From JAAYZM01 sp964510785 (GTDB taxonomy: Bacteria; Actinomycetota; Actinomycetes; Actinomycetales; Cellulomonadaceae): 64,000 nt of DNA. Each line of letters begins with the position of its first letter. Position 1 is the stretch's first letter. The notes beneath the pieces were generated by a model, which did no database searches, was not told where the DNA came from, and saw nothing but the letters and a program-made list of their open reading frames with translations. The position numbers were made by a program, and so were the translations under genes. The stretch is taken from positions 4,161 to 68,160 of the forward strand of contig CAZECM010000009.1 in the NCBI GenBank assembly GCA_964510785.1. The letters run 5' to 3'. Positions 45,437 through 55,006 of the stretch are shown piece after piece.

Positions 45437-46549
45437 ATGAACAGGGAGCAGCCGAGCGCGCAGGACATTCGGCGGTGGCGGGGGCACCTCGCCGACGAGC
45501 GGGCCGAGGCGAAGGTGTACCGCGAGTTCGCGGCGCGCCGCACGGGTGAGGAGCGGGAGATCTTCCTCGCCCTCGCAGAGGCGGAGGGCCGGCACGAGGC
45601 GCACTGGCTCGACCTCCTGGGCGACGACGCCGGCAAGCCCCGGCGCGGCTCGGCCCGGACGCGGGTACTGGCGTGGCTCGCGGGCCGGTTCGGCTCCGTG
45701 TTCGTGCTCGCGCTCGCCCAGCAGGCGGAGGCGCGCTCCGTCTACGCGGCCGACGCCGATGCGACTCCCGCGATGGCGGCGGACGAGCTGACCCACCAGG
45801 AGGTCGTCCGCACGCTCGCGGTGCGCGGGCGCAACAAGCTCTCGGGCTCGCTGCGGGCCGCCGTCTTCGGCGCGAACGACGGCCTCGTGAGCAATCTCGC
45901 CCTCATCGCGGGCGTCGGTGCCACCGGCGTCGAGCCCCACATCGTCCTGCTCACGGGAGTCTCCGGCCTGCTCGCCGGCGCGCTCTCGATGGGCGCGGGC
46001 GAGTACGTCTCGGTCTCCTCGCAGCGCGAGCTGCTCGCTGCCTCGGCCCCGGACCCGGTGGCGATCAAGGCGCGCGCCGACCTCGATCTGGACGCCAACG
46101 AGCTCGCGCTCGTCTACCGGGCGCGCGGGCTCGACGCCGCGGACGCCGGACGCCGCGCCGACGCCACGCTGCGCGCCCTGCACGGTGACGAGGGCGCCGC
46201 GGAGTTCATCGAGGGCTTCCGCCAGGGACCCACCGACCCCGGTGACGTCGACGCCGAGGCGCACGAGCTCCTCGGCACGGCGTGGTCGGCCGCGGCGTCG
46301 AGCTTCTGCTTCTTCGCGGTGGGCGCGCTGATCCCCCTCGTGCCGTTCCTGCTGGGCATGACGGGCACGCTCGCGATCGTGGTCGCGGCGGCCGTCGTCG
46401 GCGTCGTGCTGCTGCTGACGGGCGCGATCGTCGGCGTGCTCTCGGGCACCTCCCCGGGCCTGCGCGCCCTGCGCCAGCTCGCGATCGGCTTCGGGGCCGC
46501 GGGCGTGACGTACGCCCTCGGCCTTGCGTTCGGGACCGTCGTCGGCTGA
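45437..46549 (+). CDS. MbfA-like ferritin-VIT1 iron/manganese exporter
   Basis: A 370-residue fusion of a ferritin-like/rubrerythrin helical domain (about 1-125; EAKVYREFAARR, EREIFLALAEAEGRHEAHW) and a five-helix VIT1/CCC1 domain (about 135-370; FGANDGLVSNLALIAGVG and GALSMGAGEYVSVSSQRE). This architecture is that of MbfA, which exports iron under iron excess or peroxide stress. Glutamates of the first domain suit a di-iron site. The ATG at 45437 is preferred to 45407. The 71-base-loop inverted repeat lies just upstream. Confidence 0.88.
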   Translation: MNREQPSAQDIRRWRGHLADERAEAKVYREFAARRTGEEREIFLALAEAEGRHEAHWLDLLGDDAGKPRRGSARTRVLAWLAGRFGSVFVLALAQQAEARSVYAADADATPAMAADELTHQEVVRTLAVRGRNKLSGSLRAAVFGANDGLVSNLALIAGVGATGVEPHIVLLTGVSGLLAGALSMGAGEYVSVSSQRELLAASAPDPVAIKARADLDLDANELALVYRARGLDAADAGRRADATLRALHGDEGAAEFIEGFRQGPTDPGDVDAEAHELLGTAWSAAASSFCFFAVGALIPLVPFLLGMTGTLAIVVAAAVVGVVLLLTGAIVGVLSGTSPGLRALRQLAIGFGAAGVTYALGLAFGTVVG

Positions 46550-46602
46550 CGGAGGCGGCCCCGTCCAGCCAGCTCAGGGAGTTCCGTCGTACCGCTCGGC
46601 GG

Positions 46603-47841
46603 CTACCCGTCGCCCGCCGGGGTGACGATCACCCCGGCGTGACGGCGCAGCGAGCGCGCGCTGAGGAGCGTGACGACGACGGCGATCGCTCCCGCGAAGA
46701 CCACGACCTGGAACCCGCCGTGGGCCCCGGATCGCGCGATGAACTCGCCGGCGACGGGTGCCCCGGCGGCGACACCGACGGTCAGCGCCGTGTTCGCCCA
46801 CGTGAGCCCCTCGGTGAGCTGGGTCGGTCGCACGAACTGCTGCACGAGCCCGTTCCCGTTGACGAGGGTCGGGGCGATCGTGAAACCGACGACGAACATG
46901 GCCGCAGCGAGCAGCACGATCGTGTTGACCACGAAGAAGAGGCACACGCCGGCCGCGAGCGCGAGGACGCCGATCACGAACCGCCGCCACAGCGGTGACG
47001 CCCACTGCCGGGCGCCGTAGCCGAGCCCGGAGAGGAACGAGCCGGCCGCGAACACCGCGAGGATGACGCCGGCAGCGCCCTTCTGGCCCTGCTCCTCGGC
47101 GAAGGCGACCGTCGCGACGTCGGTCGCCCCGAAGATCGCACCGATCCCCATGAAGATCAGGGCGACGACGATGAGTCCGGGCGCGCGCAGCACCGAGGAC
47201 TCCCGCTGGGCGGAGCGCCCGCGCGGGGGCGGCTCGCTCGCCTTCTGGGCCATGAACAGCAGCCCGCCACCCACGATCGCCACGGCCGCGACCACGAGGC
47301 CTGCCTGGGGTGCGACAGAGGTCGCGAGGATCGTCGCGAGCACGGGGCCGACCACGAACACGAACTCGTCGAGCACCGACTCGAGGGAGTAGGCGGTGTG
47401 CAGCTGGGCGGGGTCGCGCACGAGGTGCGACCAGCGGGCCCGGACGAGTGCTCCGATGGACCCACCCGTCGCCCCCGCGAGCGCCGCGAAGATGTAGAGC
47501 ACCCACTCCGGCGCGTGCGCGGTCGCGACCGCGACGAGCCCGGCGAGCGAGAGCCCGGACATGATCACCGCGGGGCGCATGACGACCGCCTGCCCGAACC
47601 GGTCGACGAGCTTGCTGATCTGCGGTGAGCAGATCGAGAACGCGATGATGTTCGCGGCGACCACACGTCCCGCCATGGCGTAGTCGCCCCGCTCGGGCGT
47701 GCCGTAGAGCGTCGAGACCATGAGGACGATGCCGAGCCCGATCATCGACATGTGGAATCGGGCGACCACGCCGGCGAGGGAGAAGGCGAGGGCACCGGGC
47801 AGGCTCAGGATGTCGCGATAGGGGGCAAGCACGTGGGCCAT
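46603..47841 (-). CDS. MFS transporter
   Basis: A 412-residue membrane protein with about 12 hydrophobic segments and a charged central loop (SEPPPRGRSAQRESS). It belongs to the major facilitator superfamily; the first half has GGSIGALVRARW, the drug-exporter-like motif, and polar residues in helix 4. The ATG at 47841 is used; a GTG at 47862 would add seven residues. Direction and substrate are unknown. It lies between the MbfA-like gene and a palindromic repeat and seems monocistronic. Confidence 0.85.
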   Translation of the reverse strand: MAHVLAPYRDILSLPGALAFSLAGVVARFHMSMIGLGIVLMVSTLYGTPERGDYAMAGRVVAANIIAFSICSPQISKLVDRFGQAVVMRPAVIMSGLSLAGLVAVATAHAPEWVLYIFAALAGATGGSIGALVRARWSHLVRDPAQLHTAYSLESVLDEFVFVVGPVLATILATSVAPQAGLVVAAVAIVGGGLLFMAQKASEPPPRGRSAQRESSVLRAPGLIVVALIFMGIGAIFGATDVATVAFAEEQGQKGAAGVILAVFAAGSFLSGLGYGARQWASPLWRRFVIGVLALAAGVCLFFVVNTIVLLAAAMFVVGFTIAPTLVNGNGLVQQFVRPTQLTEGLTWANTALTVGVAAGAPVAGEFIARSGAHGGFQVVVFAGAIAVVVTLLSARSLRRHAGVIVTPAGDG

Positions 47842-47902
47842 CGTCGCACGCGGCGCCGACACCCGCGCACGAGATTTGGGCCGACGACGGCGCCCTCCAC
47901 CA

Positions 47903-47984
47903 CCCGCGAGGTAGGGCCGAGCGCGCGAGGTAGTGCCGCTGCGGACCTACCCCGCGGCGCCCAGACCTACCTCGCGGGAGGGGT
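47903..47984. repeat. GAGGTAG palindromic intergenic repeat, copy C
   Basis: CCCGCGAGGTAG (47903-47914) pairs exactly with 47967-47978, and CGAGGTAG (47926-47933) with 47947-47954 (one mismatch). Two direct and two inverted units thus make a nested double stem. The right arm overlaps the pgm end: its last codons and TAG stop are the repeat itself (GCGAGGTAG on the minus strand). Confidence 0.7.
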
Positions 47985-49655
47985 GAGGGCGGCGGTGACG
48001 ACGGTGCGCATCTCGGACTGGACCTGGGCCAGGTGCGACTCGGAGACGAACGACTCGGCGTAGATCTTGTAGACGTTCTCCGTGCCGGAGGGGCGCGCGG
48101 CAGCCCACGCGTTCGCCGTCGTCACCTTGAGCCCGCCGACGGCGGCCCCGTTGCCCGGTGCGGCCGTGAGCCGACCCGTGATCTCTTCGCCCGCGAGCTG
48201 CGTGGACGTCACCTGCTCGGGCGAGAGCGCGGCGAGTGCCGCCTTCTGCTCGAGCGTGGCCGGTGCGTCGACGCGCGCGTACCAGGACTTCCCGTACCGC
48301 TCGACGAGCCCGCCGTGCAGCTCGGACGGGGAGTGCCCCGTGCTCGCGATGATCTCCGCGGCGAGCAGCGCGAGCAGGATGCCGTCCTTGTCCGTGGTCC
48401 ACACCGTGCCGTCCTGACGCAGGAACGAGGCACCCGCGGACTCCTCGCCGCCGAAGCCCACCGAGCCGTCGAGCAGGCCGGGCACGAACCACTTGAAGCC
48501 CACCGGCACCTCCACGAGCCGGCGGTCCAGCCCCGCGGCGACCCGGTCGATGAGCGCCGAGGAGACGAGCGTCTTGCCGATCGCCGCGTCGGGCGACCAG
48601 CCGCCGCGGGCTCCCGAGTAGAGGTAGTTGATCGCCACGGCGAGGAAGTGGTTCGGGTTCATGAGGCCAGCGTCGGGCGTCACGATGCCGTGGCGGTCGG
48701 CGTCGGCGTCGTTGCCCGTCGCGACGTCGTAGGGCGCGTCCCCGGCCATCGCGTTCACGAGCGACGCCATGGCCGACGGCGAGGAGCAGTCCATGCGGAT
48801 CTTGCCGTCCCAGTCGAGTGTCATGAACGCCCACCGCGGGTCGACCGTGGGGTTGACGACCGTGAGGTCGAGGTCGTACCGCTCGGCGATCGCGCCCCAG
48901 TACTCGACGGCCGCACCACCGAGCGGGTCCGCTCCGATGCGTACCCCGGAGGTGCGGATGGCCTCGAGGTCGAGCACGCTCGCGAGGTCCGCGACGTAGG
49001 ACTCCATGAAGTCGTGGCGCGCCGTCGTCCCGGCCGCGAGGGCGGTCGCGAGCGACACGCGCCGTACGGCCTTCACGCCCGTCGCGAGGATCTCGTTGGC
49101 GCGAGCGGCGATCCATCCCGTCGCGTCGGAGTCTGCCGGGCCGCCGTGCGGGGGGTTGTACTTGAAGCCGCCGTCTCGGGGCGGGTTGTGGGACGGCGTG
49201 ACGACGATGCCGTCGGCGAGGCCCGCGCCGGCTCCCGTGGTCCGTACGCCCTCGGACGTGCCGGCGCCGTTGTGTCGCAGGATCGCGAGCGAGACGGCCG
49301 GCGTGGGTGTGTACGAGTCGCGGGCATCGATGTGTACGGTGACGTCCGCGGCGGCGAGCACCTCGAGCGCCGTCTGCCACGCGGGGAGCGAGAGGGCGTG
49401 CGTGTCGCGCCCGATGTAGAGCGGACCGTCGATGCCCTGGCCGCGCCGGTACTCCACGATCGCCGCCGTCGTCGCGACGATGTGGTCCTCGTTGAACGCC
49501 GAGTCGAGGCTCGAGCCGCGGTGACCCGAGGTGCCGAACGCGACCCGCTGGGCGGGATCGTCGAGGTCCGGCGATCGGTCGTAGTAGGCGGCCAGCAGCG
49601 CATCGACGTCGATCAGGTCGGAAGGCTGGGCGGGGGTGCCGGCGCGGGGATCCAT
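47967..49655 (-). CDS. pgm: Phosphoglucomutase, alpha-D-glucose-specific
   Basis: A 562-residue enzyme interconverting glucose 1-phosphate and glucose 6-phosphate in glycogen and sugar-nucleotide metabolism. The N-terminus has GTSGHRGSS; the phosphoserine is S155 in VTPSHNPPRDGG; the metal loop NDADADRHG and the C-terminal RPSGTENVYKIYAES follow. An extra dozen residues (TSEGVRTTGAG, about 133-143) precede the active serine, longer than usual there. Its stop codon is part of a palindromic repeat. It is divergent from the DUF5926 gene. Confidence 0.95.
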   Translation of the reverse strand: MDPRAGTPAQPSDLIDVDALLAAYYDRSPDLDDPAQRVAFGTSGHRGSSLDSAFNEDHIVATTAAIVEYRRGQGIDGPLYIGRDTHALSLPAWQTALEVLAAADVTVHIDARDSYTPTPAVSLAILRHNGAGTSEGVRTTGAGAGLADGIVVTPSHNPPRDGGFKYNPPHGGPADSDATGWIAARANEILATGVKAVRRVSLATALAAGTTARHDFMESYVADLASVLDLEAIRTSGVRIGADPLGGAAVEYWGAIAERYDLDLTVVNPTVDPRWAFMTLDWDGKIRMDCSSPSAMASLVNAMAGDAPYDVATGNDADADRHGIVTPDAGLMNPNHFLAVAINYLYSGARGGWSPDAAIGKTLVSSALIDRVAAGLDRRLVEVPVGFKWFVPGLLDGSVGFGGEESAGASFLRQDGTVWTTDKDGILLALLAAEIIASTGHSPSELHGGLVERYGKSWYARVDAPATLEQKAALAALSPEQVTSTQLAGEEITGRLTAAPGNGAAVGGLKVTTANAWAAARPSGTENVYKIYAESFVSESHLAQVQSEMRTVVTAALTPPAR

Positions 49656-49715
49656 GCGGTCCAGTCAACCACCCGATGCACGCGGAGGTCCCGGTCACGA
49701 GTACCCTGCGATGCC

Positions 49716-50540
49716 ATGGTGAAGAACACGGTCGATTTCGTGCTGCGTCCCTTCGAGGGCCTCCCGGTCGAGGCGGACCTCGTGGCGATCCGTGAGGTGG
49801 TGCCCGCCGCGACGATCCGCGTGCGGACCACGAAGGAGCACGGGGCGCGCGAGGTCCTGCTCACGACGATCCTGCCCGCGGGCTGGCCCGCGCTGCACCG
49901 TTCCGACGGCGTGGTGCTCGTCGCCCTGCAGACCACCACTGGCTCGGGGGACGCGAGCCGCGACGTGGCCGCCGTCGTGCTCGCCGCGCTCGAGCTCGAG
50001 GAGGGCAGCCCGCTCGAGCACGCACCGCTGCCCGGCCCCGGCCCCAGGCTGCAGGACGTGCTCGACCCCGACGGTCCGTTCGAGGTCGAGGTGCTCGAAG
50101 GCTTCGACTTCTGGCTCGCGGAGGACGCCGAGCGCACGCCCGACGTGGTCGCCGCGCTCGAGGACGAGAACGAGCAGATCATCCCCACCGTCAAGCTCGC
50201 CGACGTCGAGAGCGCCTACTGGTGCCGCATGGGTGGCAAGGAGTTCCTGCGCTGGGCGCAGACGGTCGACGACGACACGCTGCTCGACGGCCTCGCCCGC
50301 CTCCACGCCAAGCGCGCCTCGGCGATCGGCGACGCGCGGTTCATCGGCGCCTTCCGCGCGTGCGGCATCGTCATCCCCGTCTGGGAGCTCGCCCGCGGCA
50401 CGGAGGCGGCCGACCTCGAGGGGCCCGTCGCGGAGTACTGGCCGCGCCTCGAGGCGGCGCTCGCCTCGACCGAGCCGCTCACCGCGGACGAGCGGCGTGC
50501 CCGCGGCGGCCTCGTGGCCCGGCAGGTCACGCTGCGCTGA
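49716..50540 (+). CDS. DUF5926 protein
   Basis: 274 residues, actinobacterial DUF5926 family, of unknown function. Typical stretches are FEGLPVEADLVAIREVVPAA, LLTTILPAGWPALHRSDG, ALQTTTGSGDASRD and the acidic end of EDENEQIIPTVKL. Homologues often carry a lysine-rich N-terminal extension; here no room exists for one, since pgm starts 60 bases away. The ATG at 49716 lies 8 bases after TACCCT and has no ribosome site, so it may be leaderless. No membrane segment is seen. Confidence 0.8.
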   Translation: MVKNTVDFVLRPFEGLPVEADLVAIREVVPAATIRVRTTKEHGAREVLLTTILPAGWPALHRSDGVVLVALQTTTGSGDASRDVAAVVLAALELEEGSPLEHAPLPGPGPRLQDVLDPDGPFEVEVLEGFDFWLAEDAERTPDVVAALEDENEQIIPTVKLADVESAYWCRMGGKEFLRWAQTVDDDTLLDGLARLHAKRASAIGDARFIGAFRACGIVIPVWELARGTEAADLEGPVAEYWPRLEAALASTEPLTADERRARGGLVARQVTLR

Positions 50541-50608
50541 GGCCGACGCGGGGTTGAAGCGAGCTCCGCGCTCACGTGTCGTGGGCGACGGGCCAGCGGG
50601 TGCGCCAC

Positions 50609-50614
50609 TAGGCT
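50609..50614 (+). promoter_or_regulatory. Leaderless -10 of the GT2 gene
   Basis: TAGGCT is followed by six bases and the start GTG at 50621. Confidence 0.5.
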
Positions 50615-50620
50615 TGACCC

Positions 50621-51838
50621 GTGGGCCCTGTGGAGGATCTTCCTGACGACGAGCAGCCCCAGGAGCCTGCCCGCGAGCCCGTGAAGCGCGCCGCGAAGAA
50701 GGCACCGGCGAAGAAGACCCCCGCGGCCAAGGCCCCGACGAAGGCGGCCGCGACCAAGAAGGCCGCCACCAAGACGCCCGCCGCGAAGAAGACCACCCCG
50801 AAGAAGGCGTCCGCCCCGAGAAAGGCGCCGACCGCCAGGGCGACGCCGTCGAAGCCCGCACCGGAGACCCCAGCATCGCGGGTCCCCGCGTCGAAGCCTC
50901 CCGCGGAGCCGGTCGGCCGCACGCCGACCCCCGAACCGGTCGACGTCACCGAGCCCGTCGACAAGGTCGAGGTGGTAGCCCCGCCCGCCAAGCCGGCACG
51001 CCAGAGCGGACGCTTCCGGCGTAAGGGCACGGTCTCGACGCCGACGACGTCCCCCATCCCCAAGGTGCCGAGCCGCGACCCGCGTCGCATCCAGCAGCGG
51101 GTCGCCGTCGTCATCCCCGCGAAGGACGAGGCGCGCCGCATCGCCGCCACGGTGCGCGCCGCGAAGTCGATCCCGCAGGTCGACCTCGTGCTCGTGGTCG
51201 ACGACGGCAGCGAGGACGCCACCCAGCACGTCGCGCGCGACGCGGGGGCCGTCGTCGTCCGGCACTCCCACAACCGCGGGAAGGCGGCCGCGATGGAGAC
51301 GGGGGCCGCCGTCGTCGCGATGCGCGACGCCCCGGAGCGACCCGCCCGGCTGCTGCTGTTCATCGACGCCGACCTCGGGGAGTCGGCGATCAACACCGCT
51401 CCGCTCATCCCGCCCGTGGCCGAGCGTGCGGCCGACTTCTCGATCGCGCTGCTGCCACCGCAGCACGGCGCGGGCGGCCGGGGGATGGTCGTCGCAGCGG
51501 CGCGCAAGGGCATCGCCCAGCTCACGGGGTGGGCGCCGACCCAGCCGCTCTCGGGCATGCGATGCCTCACCCGGGCGGCGTTCGAGGCGGCCACGCCGCT
51601 CGCGCGCGGCTGGGGCGTCGAGACGGGCATGACGATCGACCTGCTGCGCCAGGGTTTCGTGGCGGTCGAGGTGCCGTGCGACCTGCGCCACCGCGCCTCG
51701 GGGAACGACCTGGGTGGCCAGCTGCACCGCGCCGCGCAGTACCGGGACGTCAAGCTCGCGATCAGCGCGCGGCAGGTGCGCGGCGCCGTGGGTGCCATCA
51801 AGCGGGCCGTCACACCGAAGGCGCTGCAGCACCCCTGA
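50621..51838 (+). CDS. GT2 glycosyltransferase with histone-H1-like N-terminus
   Basis: 405 residues. Residues 21-80 hold about 16 lysines among alanine, proline and threonine (AAKKAPAKKTPAAK pattern), like the tail of histone H1 or actinobacterial HupB. From about residue 160 comes a family 2 glycosyltransferase: VAVVIPAKDE, LVVDDGSEDAT, the metal motif FIDADLG, and a C-terminal GVETGMTIDLLRQG related to glucosyl-3-phosphoglycerate or dolichol-type enzymes. It has no membrane helix. The neighbour on the other strand is a large membrane protein, convergent with overlapping ends (51810-51838). The acceptor is unknown. Confidence 0.8.
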   Translation: MGPVEDLPDDEQPQEPAREPVKRAAKKAPAKKTPAAKAPTKAAATKKAATKTPAAKKTTPKKASAPRKAPTARATPSKPAPETPASRVPASKPPAEPVGRTPTPEPVDVTEPVDKVEVVAPPAKPARQSGRFRRKGTVSTPTTSPIPKVPSRDPRRIQQRVAVVIPAKDEARRIAATVRAAKSIPQVDLVLVVDDGSEDATQHVARDAGAVVVRHSHNRGKAAAMETGAAVVAMRDAPERPARLLLFIDADLGESAINTAPLIPPVAERAADFSIALLPPQHGAGGRGMVVAAARKGIAQLTGWAPTQPLSGMRCLTRAAFEAATPLARGWGVETGMTIDLLRQGFVAVEVPCDLRHRASGNDLGGQLHRAAQYRDVKLAISARQVRGAVGAIKRAVTPKALQHP

Positions 51839-54136
51839 CGTCGCGGTCGCCGGACGCCCGGGCCCCGAGCCATGCCGCGAGCGTCGCGACGACGAGCGGC
51901 AGGGCGAGCGACATCCCGATCGCGGGGATGACGATCCCCGAGTCGTTGACGGCGAACCCGATCACGAGGCCCGTCACCACGGCGGGCAGCGCCGTGCGCA
52001 GGGCCTGGAGGTCCTCGAGCGCTGCGGCGAGCGGGGCGCGACCGAGCGGGCGACCGGCCCCGGCGTCGGCCCCGACCCCGGTACGCCCCCCGGCGCGTCC
52101 CGCGAGCCACACGACGAGCCCGACGCCGGCCGCCACGAGCAGCACGAGCCACGAGCTCGTCAGGATCTCGACGTTCTGGGCGAGCTTGCGCCAGATCACG
52201 TCGAACAAGCCGCCGTCGAGCACGGTCTGCACGAAGCGGCCCAGGTGAGTGCGATCCTCGGCGGGGCGCAGCCAGTCCGCCACCGCGAACACCGTCACGA
52301 CCGCGAGCCCGGCACCGAGCACCACCACGAGCCGCCGCCACCCGACGCGCACGCCCGCGATGCGCAGCGCGAGCACGGCGAACGCCGGGACGAGGGCGGG
52401 CGGGCCGCCGAAGTCCGAGCCGAGCCCGGGCATCCCGTCCACGACGGTCACGACCACGCCGACGGCGGCCACCGATCCCACGGCCCACGCCCGCCGACCG
52501 CGCACCGCGAGCGCCGTCCCTGCCACCGCGGCGACGAGCAGCGAGGACACCATGAGCAGCGCGAACGCGGAGTTGTTGAGCCCGTAGAACCGCCCCGCGA
52601 CGAGCGGGTGCACGCCCATCGGCGAGCCGAGCTGCAGGCGTGAGCCGGTGAGCACGTCGAGCGTGATCACCACGGCAGTGACCGCAGCGACGGTGGTGAG
52701 CGGCCCGAGCGGGGAACGTCGCCACGGCCCCAGCAGCGCGACCCCGGCCACGAGACCGGTGGCCACGCCGACCGCGAGGTACAGCCCGAGCCCTGGCGGT
52801 TCGGCGCGCCACCAAGAGGCGAGGTTGGCGAGGAACGTCGCGACGGGCAGGGCGCCGACGACGACGCCGACCACCCGGAACGCCCGCGGTGCCGCGACCC
52901 GCTGGCCGGGCGGCCGGAACATGCGCAGCCACACGAGCGCGTAGAACGCGAGGTTGACGGCGATGAGGATCGCGAAGAACCCGGGCGTCAGCGTGCGGAT
53001 CGCGCTCGCGTGCCGGTCGAGATCGACCATCCCGGCGACCCGCTCGCTGCCCGATCCCGCGGCCGCGACCCCGCGCGCCACCGAGCCGATGAGCTGTCCT
53101 GAAGACTTGTGGCTCTGTGAGGGCGAGAAGTCTTCACGATCATCTGTCGCAGGGGTGGGGGCGGGGGTGGGGAGGGCCGCGAGGAGGGTGGGCAGCAGGT
53201 CGGTCGCGAGGACGTAGCCGGGCTGGCGGGTGGAGCCGGTGACGAGCACCTGGCCGGCGGGGTCGGTCGCGACTCCCGGGAAGCCGTGCAGCGTGAGCAC
53301 CCCGAGCCGTGGCGCAGGCCCGCCGTCCGCGAGGGAGGCGAGCAGCAGCGTGGCGTCCGAACCGCCCAGCGCCTCGACCACTGCGGCCACGCGCGCCTCC
53401 ACGACGGCGACCTGGCCCGCGCGCGAGGCGGCCTCGGCGCTACCGACCTCGGCGTCGTCGAGCACCGCCCCGGCGTCGACGACGACGAGGTCCTTGGCCC
53501 CGAGCGCCCCGGCGACCGCCACGCCGACGTCGGCGGGGTCCTCCGACCACGGCACGTGCTCTCCCGCCACGTTGCCCTCGGGCGAGGCGAGCGCGATCGC
53601 GGCCCCCGGCCCCACGCCGATCGCCTCGAGCCCGCGGTCCTCGAGCAGCGCGCCGAGCAGCCCGAGGCTCGAGCCGTACGTGCTCGCGTCCCGCTCGGCG
53701 AGGTAGACGTCCCAGCGGGGCACCGCGCCGTCGGCCCCGGGCTCGGCGAGGGCGCGGCAGCCGTTCGTCGGGGGCTCGTCGGCCGCGCGGTTGCCGGCAC
53801 CGAGCGCGAGCCAGCCGTCGGCTGGGCACGAGGCGGTGCGCACGGAGCGCGTCACGAGCGAGCCCACCGCGCCGGTCTCGGCGAGCCGCCACAGGGCGGG
53901 GGTCGTCTCCGGGTCGAGATCGGCCCAGNNNNNNNNNNCTGCGCTGGGCCGATCTCGACCCGGCGCAGGCCCGCGGTTCCGATCACGACGACGGTGTCCC
54001 GCTGGCCGCCGTCGTCGGACACCGCCGTCGGCCCTGCGCCCGCGCCCCCCGCAAGAGCGGGCGCCGATCCCGCCGCGACGGCGAGCAGCGCGCCGAGCAG
54101 CGCGAGCAGCGCGCGCGGCAGGAAGGAGCGGGACAC
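51810..54136 (-). CDS. Alkaline-phosphatase-like membrane protein, split by a false gap
   Basis: About 770 residues after correction. A signal peptide (LPRALLALLGALLAVAAGSAPALA) precedes an extracytoplasmic domain resembling the alkaline-phosphatase superfamily fold (DTVVVIGTAGLRWADL, TLHGFPG, YVLATDLLPTLLA). About ten membrane helices follow, with a loop GRFYGLNNSAFAL. The GTG start at 54136 lies six bases after a TACGCT -10. Ns at 53929-53938 break the frame: 53939-53968 is a flipped copy; undoing it joins GTAGLR to WADLDPETT seamlessly. Actinobacteria often pair such proteins with a nearby glycosyltransferase; an envelope-polymer role is inference. Confidence 0.7.
53929..53938. other. 10-N assembly gap in the membrane protein
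   Basis: The 20 bases left of the Ns (53909-53928) are an exact inverted copy of 53944-53963. The block 53939-53968 is bounded by CTGCGC/GCGCAG. Re-inverting it and merging the overlap restores the reading frame with no base missing. Confidence 0.85.
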
Positions 54137-54142
54137 GGTGCC

Positions 54143-54148
54143 AGCGTA
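54143..54148 (-). promoter_or_regulatory. Leaderless -10 of the phosphatase-like membrane protein
   Basis: TACGCT on the minus strand ends six bases before GTG 54136. Confidence 0.5.
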
Positions 54149-54259
54149 GGGTCCCGCCCCGGGGCCAGGCGGCGGTGCGGCGACCGAGCACGCGCCTCGC
54201 TCAGCGTGTTCACAGGTTCTCCAGGGTTTGCCCTCAGGCCGGGGCGGCACGCTCGCAGC

Positions 54260-55006
54260 ATGGAGACCTCACCCGCCACCGAACGGCTCACGCGCGCGGA
54301 CGGCGCGCCCGTGCGCGTCCTCGTGGTCGACGACGAACCCACGATCGCCGAGCTGCTCGCGACCGCGCTGCGCTACGAGGGCTGGGACGTCGAGCGCGCC
54401 CACACCGGCACGGCAGCGGTACGCCTCGCGGAGAGCTTCGCGCCGGACGCCGTCGTGCTCGACATCATGCTTCCCGACCTCGACGGCATCGAGGTGCTCC
54501 ACCGGATGCGTGACGCGCGCCCGCACGTGCCCGTGCTGTTCCTCACCGCGAAGGACTCCGTGGGCGACCGCATCGCGGGGCTCACGGCGGGCGGGGACGA
54601 CTACGTGACCAAGCCGTTCAGCATCGAGGAGCTCGTGGCGCGGCTGCGCGGGCTGCTCCGCCGGGCGGGCGTCGCGCAGGCCTCGCGGGACAGCGTGCTC
54701 ACGGTGGGCGACCTCGAGCTCGACGAGGAGTCGCACGAGGTGCGGCGCGGCGGCGAGGAGGTCCAGCTCACGGCCACGGAGTTCGAGCTGTTGCGATTCT
54801 TCATGCGCAACCCCCGCCGCGTGCTGTCGAAGGCGCAGATCCTCGACCGCGTGTGGCACTACGACTTCGGCGGGCAGGCCAACATCGTCGAGCTGTACGT
54901 GTCCTACCTGCGGCGCAAGATCGACAATGGGCGCCCCCCGATGCTGCACACCCTGCGGCGCGTCGGCTACATCCTCAAGCCCGCGTCGCCGGACGGGGAC
55001 GGGTGA
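54260..55006 (+). CDS. OmpR-family response regulator
   Basis: 248 residues. A receiver domain (about 18-130) has the acidic pair in VVDDEPT, phospho-acceptor D68 in VVLDIMLPD, and the conserved lysine in YVTKPFS. A winged-helix domain of the OmpR/PhoB type (about 150-240; LTATEFELLRFFMRNP, YLRRKIDNG, VGYILKPA) follows. It resembles MprA/TcrA-like regulators. The start is ATG 54260. The stop overlaps the GTG of the kinase gene, so the two are translated together. It probably controls the export operon at 56565-60439. Confidence 0.93.
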   Translation: METSPATERLTRADGAPVRVLVVDDEPTIAELLATALRYEGWDVERAHTGTAAVRLAESFAPDAVVLDIMLPDLDGIEVLHRMRDARPHVPVLFLTAKDSVGDRIAGLTAGGDDYVTKPFSIEELVARLRGLLRRAGVAQASRDSVLTVGDLELDEESHEVRRGGEEVQLTATEFELLRFFMRNPRRVLSKAQILDRVWHYDFGGQANIVELYVSYLRRKIDNGRPPMLHTLRRVGYILKPASPDGDG

